Positions 59,042 to 64,000 of a stretch of DNA of 64,000 nucleotides are shown piece by piece. Position numbers and translations under genes: made by a program. The stretch lies in the NCBI GenBank assembly GCA_008973525.1, contig WACJ01000102.1:682001-746000 (forward strand), given 5' to 3'. The stretch is from Stenopsyche tienmushanensis (lineage: Eukaryota > Arthropoda > Insecta > Trichoptera > Stenopsychidae). The notes under the pieces were generated by a model, which worked only from the letters and a program-made list of their open reading frames with translations, searched no databases and had not been told where the DNA came from. Position 1 is the first letter of the stretch. The number at the start of each line of letters is the position of its first letter.

Positions 59042-59112
59042 TTAACTGCCAGAGCGTAATGAGCGCGTACAAATGCAACTCGCCGGTAAGTCGTTGGCAT
59101 TTAAAAGGTTAA
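59042..59112. repeat. 71-bp TTAA-bounded unit, copy 2
   Basis: Same length and order of motifs as 33919-33989 (agcgtaatgagcgc, tacaaatgc, actcgccggt, cgttggcattta) with TTAA at both ends. A pogo-like element again begins nearby, 130 bases to the right. Confidence 0.6.
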
Positions 59113-59241
59113 AAAATATATTAAACTGAAGGGCCATTTTTACCATTTCCAGGTGACATTATAAAGGTCTGTATGTTTTCAAAATGTTCTCGAAAGTTAT
59201 ATCAATTTCAATTTGTTCCAAGGAATGCCAATACACGCATA

Positions 59242-60252
59242 TACATTCGAACCTCTTTTTGTGCGACTTTTTATGTGCAATTTCGAAGTTATGCGAATTT
59301 TGTAAAGCATTTTTTTAAATATAATAAAGAGTATATATCGAGATATTTTAGATAAAATAGGAAATAAATCATCAACACTGATTTATTTCCTATTTCGAAA
59401 TTTGGAAAAAAATATAATTCGGGAATTTGTAAATCATACTGTATCTGTTATCGCCTAATTACGGCCACGTCCTTTATTCTGGTTTAGATTTTTGAAAAAA
59501 AGAGATTTCCAAAATTCCAACTACTTACGGAGTTATAGCTATTTTAGTGATGCGGCAACTTGGCTGGTCCTACCATAATGAAATCTTTTAACGTGTTTCT
59601 CTCGAATCTACTTTTTTCAACACAGTTGACATCATATCTCAAGTTTTAATAAGTTAATTTACTTCAAACTGGGTACGATTTTTTTCTATACAACCCTCTA
59701 TTATTACTACCAGATTTACATCAAAATACATATTGACAAAATAAGACCAAAAAATGACTAAAAAGACTGAATATTTTTTAAACAGTCGCCATTTTGTGAT
59801 TTTTCTTAAGTTAGGTACTATAGTGATATCTTTTCTAATTATGAATTACATTGTTGGAAGAGAAAATCTACACAGAACAATGATGACATTGACACTGGGT
59901 ATACTATTTCTTCCGAAGAAGAGAGCGATTTTGAGTTAAATTGAAAATGATCATAAAGTTATGATAGTTTGTAATCAAAAAAATTGGTATTTTTTTTAGT
60001 GGATGTCATCGCTCCTTAAAATTTTATCAATGATACAAGACGCACTTTAAATGTTATTTTTTAATTTCCTTATTGTTTTCCTATTTTTTTATTAGCTTTT
60101 TCGTACGATTTTGGATATATTTTATATAGCTGTTTCAAAGTTATGCGGTTTTTAAAATCCATGGAACGTATCTTCACTTTTTCAAGTCATAGCTTTTTTT
60201 GTGCGATTTTCCGCGGAACGCATCTACCACACAAAAAAAACGTTTAAGTGTA
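59242..60252 (+). mobile_element. pogo-like element, copy 5 (1,011 bp, longest)
   Basis: TA at 59242-59243 and 60251-60252, with ends ACATTCGAACCTCTTTTTG and (inverted) ACACTTAAACG. It keeps 'gtttcaaagttatgcgg' and 'ttttgtgcgatttt' at the right. One + frame ending near 59940 encodes DDIDTGYTISSEEESDFELN with a stop, an acidic tail like those of pogo/Tigger transposases and matching copy 4. A 16-bp hairpin (AAATAGGAAATAAATC and inverse) lies near 59360-59395. No full transposase frame. Confidence 0.8.
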
Positions 60253-60450
60253 ATATTGTAGCAAATTTAATCACTCATAGGCGTCCCTCCTCGACTTTAT
60301 AAATCGCCTGAGTATTTACTGTTGCAGATCTAGTAAATCAGAATAAACCTGGATCAGGATCGAGAAGATCATTCGGGAATATAAATATTTCTGATCTCCC
60401 AAATAGATCCAAGAACTAAATCACCACACCAAAATTTGAACTATAAAATG
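60253..60450 (+). repeat. Interspersed repeat family R2, copy e (3' part only)
   Basis: 'gcaaatttaatcactc', 'aggcgtccctcctcg', 'aatcgcctgagtatttac', 'aataaacctggatcagga' and 'tttctgatctcccaaat' match R2 copies a and d. It starts exactly where pogo-like copy 5 ends, so copy 5 probably inserted at or beside it. Confidence 0.55.
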
Positions 60451-63060
60451 TGATAAAACATGTTAGCCACAAAATAAATGAATGATAATGCCCTGGAGAT
60501 ATTAGAGGAAACTTAAAAATTTTAAAATTGTCGTCAAGTTAACTGCGATTTGGTTAATAATTTCGCCGCAATAATCGTTAATGCCGTTTTTATAATATAC
60601 TAAAATATATATAAATATACAAAATTCAAGAAATGTTAAGTGATACACTAAACTATTAAGTTTATTTTCATAAGATGATAATAAAAAAAACTATCTAGTT
60701 TTAACAATGCAAATGTAAGACCTAATGCATATATTTTTTACGAGTAGCATGCTTGTCCGCTAAAACCATGATTTTATTTTAATCGTGCTTGTAAATTAAG
60801 CATTATATAAATTGTGTTTTTTTTTGCGAGTTAAATTCGAAATTCTGACAGTGTTGATATCACACTACCATCTAACACAAATATTATAAATAATTAAGGC
60901 TTCAAAGCGAACTACCTTCGAAAATAAACACTGCCTGAGGTTAATAGTAATGTAAAAATAATTTGCACCCCAATAATAATTGTACTCGTTATAAATAATA
61001 ACAATCAATATTGAGCAACAATAATACGAGCGAATCTATTAAAAGTGCCCTTTACTAAAGAAAACAAAATAAATTTGACCCTCCGAATAAGCGTTATAAA
61101 GGTTTATTATATAACTTCGAAGGCTCACATCTGTGTACGCAATTTTAGGTCAGCGTTACGCAACAATGAAGTAATTGAATATAAAATATTCTTGAAGATT
61201 CCAAAGGAATTTCAAAAAAATATCAATGCCAACTAGAAACTCTACATCGACGTGTACCGCGGGATTATGTCATCATCGCCGAGCAATATTATAAGACATA
61301 AAATGCAGTTACTCAGTACTTAGTGCGAGATCATCGCTTCTATGTTCGCCAAATTCAAGCACACGATAAATCACGGCCGTTCGATTTACAATCGCAAAAA
61401 TTATATAACACCCAATGGGTTCAGTACACCGTGAATTCGTCTGAATCAATCATCGACTGCATAATAATGGAATGGGAAAAAATACCGCTTGATTGTAAAT
61501 TTATTGAAGGTTTATTATGTAAATAAATTAAGGATATGGGTCATGATCGTAGGAGAAATTAAATCAGACTGAATTATGACGGACCGATTAATCGGATTTG
61601 AATAATGCAACATTCATAAAAGTCAATCAATCACGTGGATTTACCACGTGGTATTCGGACACGATTCTGCAGCGTACGGATGCAAATAATACGGATTGAA
61701 TTGAAAGGCCGATATTTTACGACTTCGATTCAATTTAGATTAACCGGTTTAGCATAGAGAATTATTCACATTGGATGAGCGAATTGAAGAGATAATTGCC
61801 ACTAAAGCAGGAAGCACTTAAAACAGCCATTATAAACATTAAACAAATTAAGATCAGAAATCGATGTAATTACGACACTTTGCATGAAAACGTGCTGAAA
61901 ATCACGCGAACGTTGCACATTCGAGACACCGGGACAAAATATTTGCACAAGCGTTTAAGACCAAGAATGTCAAAAGGATCGGCCGTTCAAACATATTACG
62001 GCAACGTGTTTGTCGAAAGCTGCGTCACGGAGGCTATTGGCAAGTTCATTCGACGGCCAATGAGGCATCGAAGCGACTGATTGCATAATGAGTTGGGCTT
62101 CCCAAAGGCAAATCTGCATGAACGCTGTGACACATAACGGGTTAAACCTCCGGCAGTTGACATAATTTATGTCAAACGTTGCATTGAAATCCTACGAATT
62201 CCGAGCCGCAACAACAAATCTCTACACACATAGACGTCCTTCGAAGGACGCTAAGCAACACATCCAATATTACGTTCCAATTCTCTCAATCTTGGATTTC
62301 GTAAACCAGATCCGAGATAGTTCCGGTTGGCGGACATACCGACAGCTGGCTAAACAGCGTGTGCAAAACGAAATTCAATGCAAATTTAAGCACCAGAATC
62401 CCACCAATACATCAACGAGCCGTATGCAAAATCAAAAAGAACGTTCAAGAAATTCGGAAATAAAAAGAAATTTACGAGTCTTATATAAAAAAAAACGGCA
62501 AATAAATGACCTTTGAAAGAGGAAATGGGAACGATCTTCAAGCATGGATGTAACCATTAAAGTGTTACAAAATCTAAGTGTATTGTTGGCCGAAAATATA
62601 CACATTTGGAATTCAATTGAACTTATCTTTGCATCGAATTTCATTGAAAATAGAGAACGTATTCAAAGCACACATAAGAAACAACCGTTAAAATGTCTCA
62701 CAATTCAGAGCTTCACAGCTCGCGATGCGATCCATGAAAAAAATAGGAAACACAGTACTTACAAGGGATATAAAAAATAATTATGAACATAAATAAATTG
62801 GATAATAAAACAATTCCTGAATTAGGTGTTATATACAGAGATCAAGATTAAAGAAATAAAATTCTAAAGCGATAGGGATGATGCTTGTATCTTATCTACC
62901 AATGCAATGCAAGCAAAATGTCTCATGGAATTCGTTCACAAATACACGATCATCCTAATATACAGGTTAACTATGAACGTTTATCTTAATAAATAATGAG
63001 TATTAAAATTACGAAATAAAAAATTGTATTGTAAATATGATATTATAATCAAAACCAAGT
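60451..63060. other. Intergenic; modestly GC-richer stretch 61.2-62.5 kb, no gene supported
   Basis: Several 60-115-codon frames (61323-61526, 61796-62080, 62169-62516 on +) are not recognisable. They may be chance frames within less AT-rich DNA. Confidence 0.3.
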
Positions 63061-63074
63061 AGAAATTTGATGAT

Positions 63075-63132
63075 TTGGATTATCCGCGTTTGTCCTCCCG
63101 GCAGTCCCCCCGGAAAATCGAGTCTACTGTAC
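63075..63132 (-). mobile_element. Solo Tigger-type terminal repeat
   Basis: Read on the - strand from the TA at 63131, CAGTAGACTCGATTTTCCGG followed by 'cgcggataatcca' resembles Tigger/pogo ends and the left end at 42626. No transposase sequence was recognised to its left. Confidence 0.5.
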
Positions 63133-64000
63133 ATTAAAAAAATAACAATCATGAAAAACATATTAAATTTTATTTGTATGAAAAACCGTATAACTCAGTA
63201 AACGGTGCAAGCAACCGTTTCAAATCTAAATTGGGGCAAATTGATTTTTCCAAATTGATGTCACAAATTGGGACCATTTTAAATATACATCATAATTAAT
63301 ATTACATATCATACACAATTTTCGCAGCTTATTTCCAAAATAACTGCTTTCTTCTTTTTTTTTACAATCAATAGTTTAAAATCATTACCACCACAAGAAA
63401 TATTAATCATCTTGGATCCGTTTATTAATCTTTGTCTATTTAATTTATTCCTATCTTTAAAAGTTTCATTATGTCACATGTAAATATTTCAAAGATAGTT
63501 AAAATTATTCGTAGTTTGCATTAATGATACCTCTCAATCATTCGTAAATTTGCTTTGCAATCTTATGCGATTTATAAATCGACAATTCTCTAATACCTTT
63601 GAAGTAAAAAAAAAACTTCGTCTCTTGCAATAAAAATTACATTTTGCACGCGAATATTAATTAGCTAAAAATATGCATTTTATAAAATCGCATGAATCTA
63701 TCAATATTAAATATTGTTAGTATAAATAGACACACAGACAGCAAATTATTCATCAGGAAATAAATACAAACAACTTCAATATGCATGAGCGTATTCAAAT
63801 GGATATCTTCATATGCTCGCGAGTTACACTTTAATACCACTGTTGTATGGGCCTCACCTTCATGCAAATGTTAACAATTATTCATCAAAATTACATGCGC
63901 CCTTTAAAACTAGATAATGTGGAAACAATTAGCCAAATGTGCATTCTGATGATCGCATGAGATTAAATTTCTGAATTGAGTTGAAGATCGCAATATAGTC
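63133..64000. other. AT-rich DNA to the window end, nothing recognised
   Basis: No gene, RNA or repeat family that I can support. Confidence 0.4.

Overview
The window looks like nuclear DNA from an insect (arthropod at least). It is strongly AT-rich, and its genes are split by GT-AG introns. The encoded proteins resemble insect orthologues, and the spaces between are full of decayed eukaryotic transposons (mariner, Tigger/pogo, piggyBac-like, Mutator-like, R1/Jockey/RTE-type LINEs, tRNA-like SINEs). I cannot name the order or species. No bacterial-type operon, CRISPR array, rRNA or intact tRNA gene was seen.

Three host genes are supported, all in the left 28 kb. (1) A DIPK1/FAM69-family type II membrane protein on the + strand (coding 6915-8153, two coding exons, 386 aa). 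(2) A complete seven-exon ethanolamine-phosphate cytidylyltransferase (Pcyt2/Pect) on the + strand (12398-21228, 361 aa), whose exon phases join cleanly and whose introns contain several transposon remnants. (3) The last four coding exons of NudC on the - strand (27503 down to 26778). Its N-terminal exons are not found and should lie further right or outside the window. Pcyt2 and NudC are convergent, about 4.3 kb apart between predicted poly(A) signals.

From about 28.4 kb to the right end I find no convincing host gene. This stretch is AT-rich with interspersed repeats and several isolated higher-GC islands (about 31.9-32.3, 38.7-39.4, 41.7-42.3, 53.0-53.6, 57.7-58.3 and 61.2-62.5 kb) that could be conserved non-coding or regulatory DNA. 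Several families recur: five copies of a pogo-like element with TA target sites, an interspersed repeat ending near the phrase 'tccgatctctcaaat', two identical-length 71-bp TTAA-bounded units, and tRNA-like SINE heads.

The most distinctive signal is structural. Three piggyBac-like elements (20065-20378, 23455-24780, 47870-49713) have unrelated subterminal sequences but the same left-end layout. A GC-rich palindrome starts exactly 17 bp inside the TTAA and recurs 43-44 bp later. I read this as a conserved transposase-binding architecture. It is the best candidate for something not yet described, and it is a mobile-element feature rather than a new host system.
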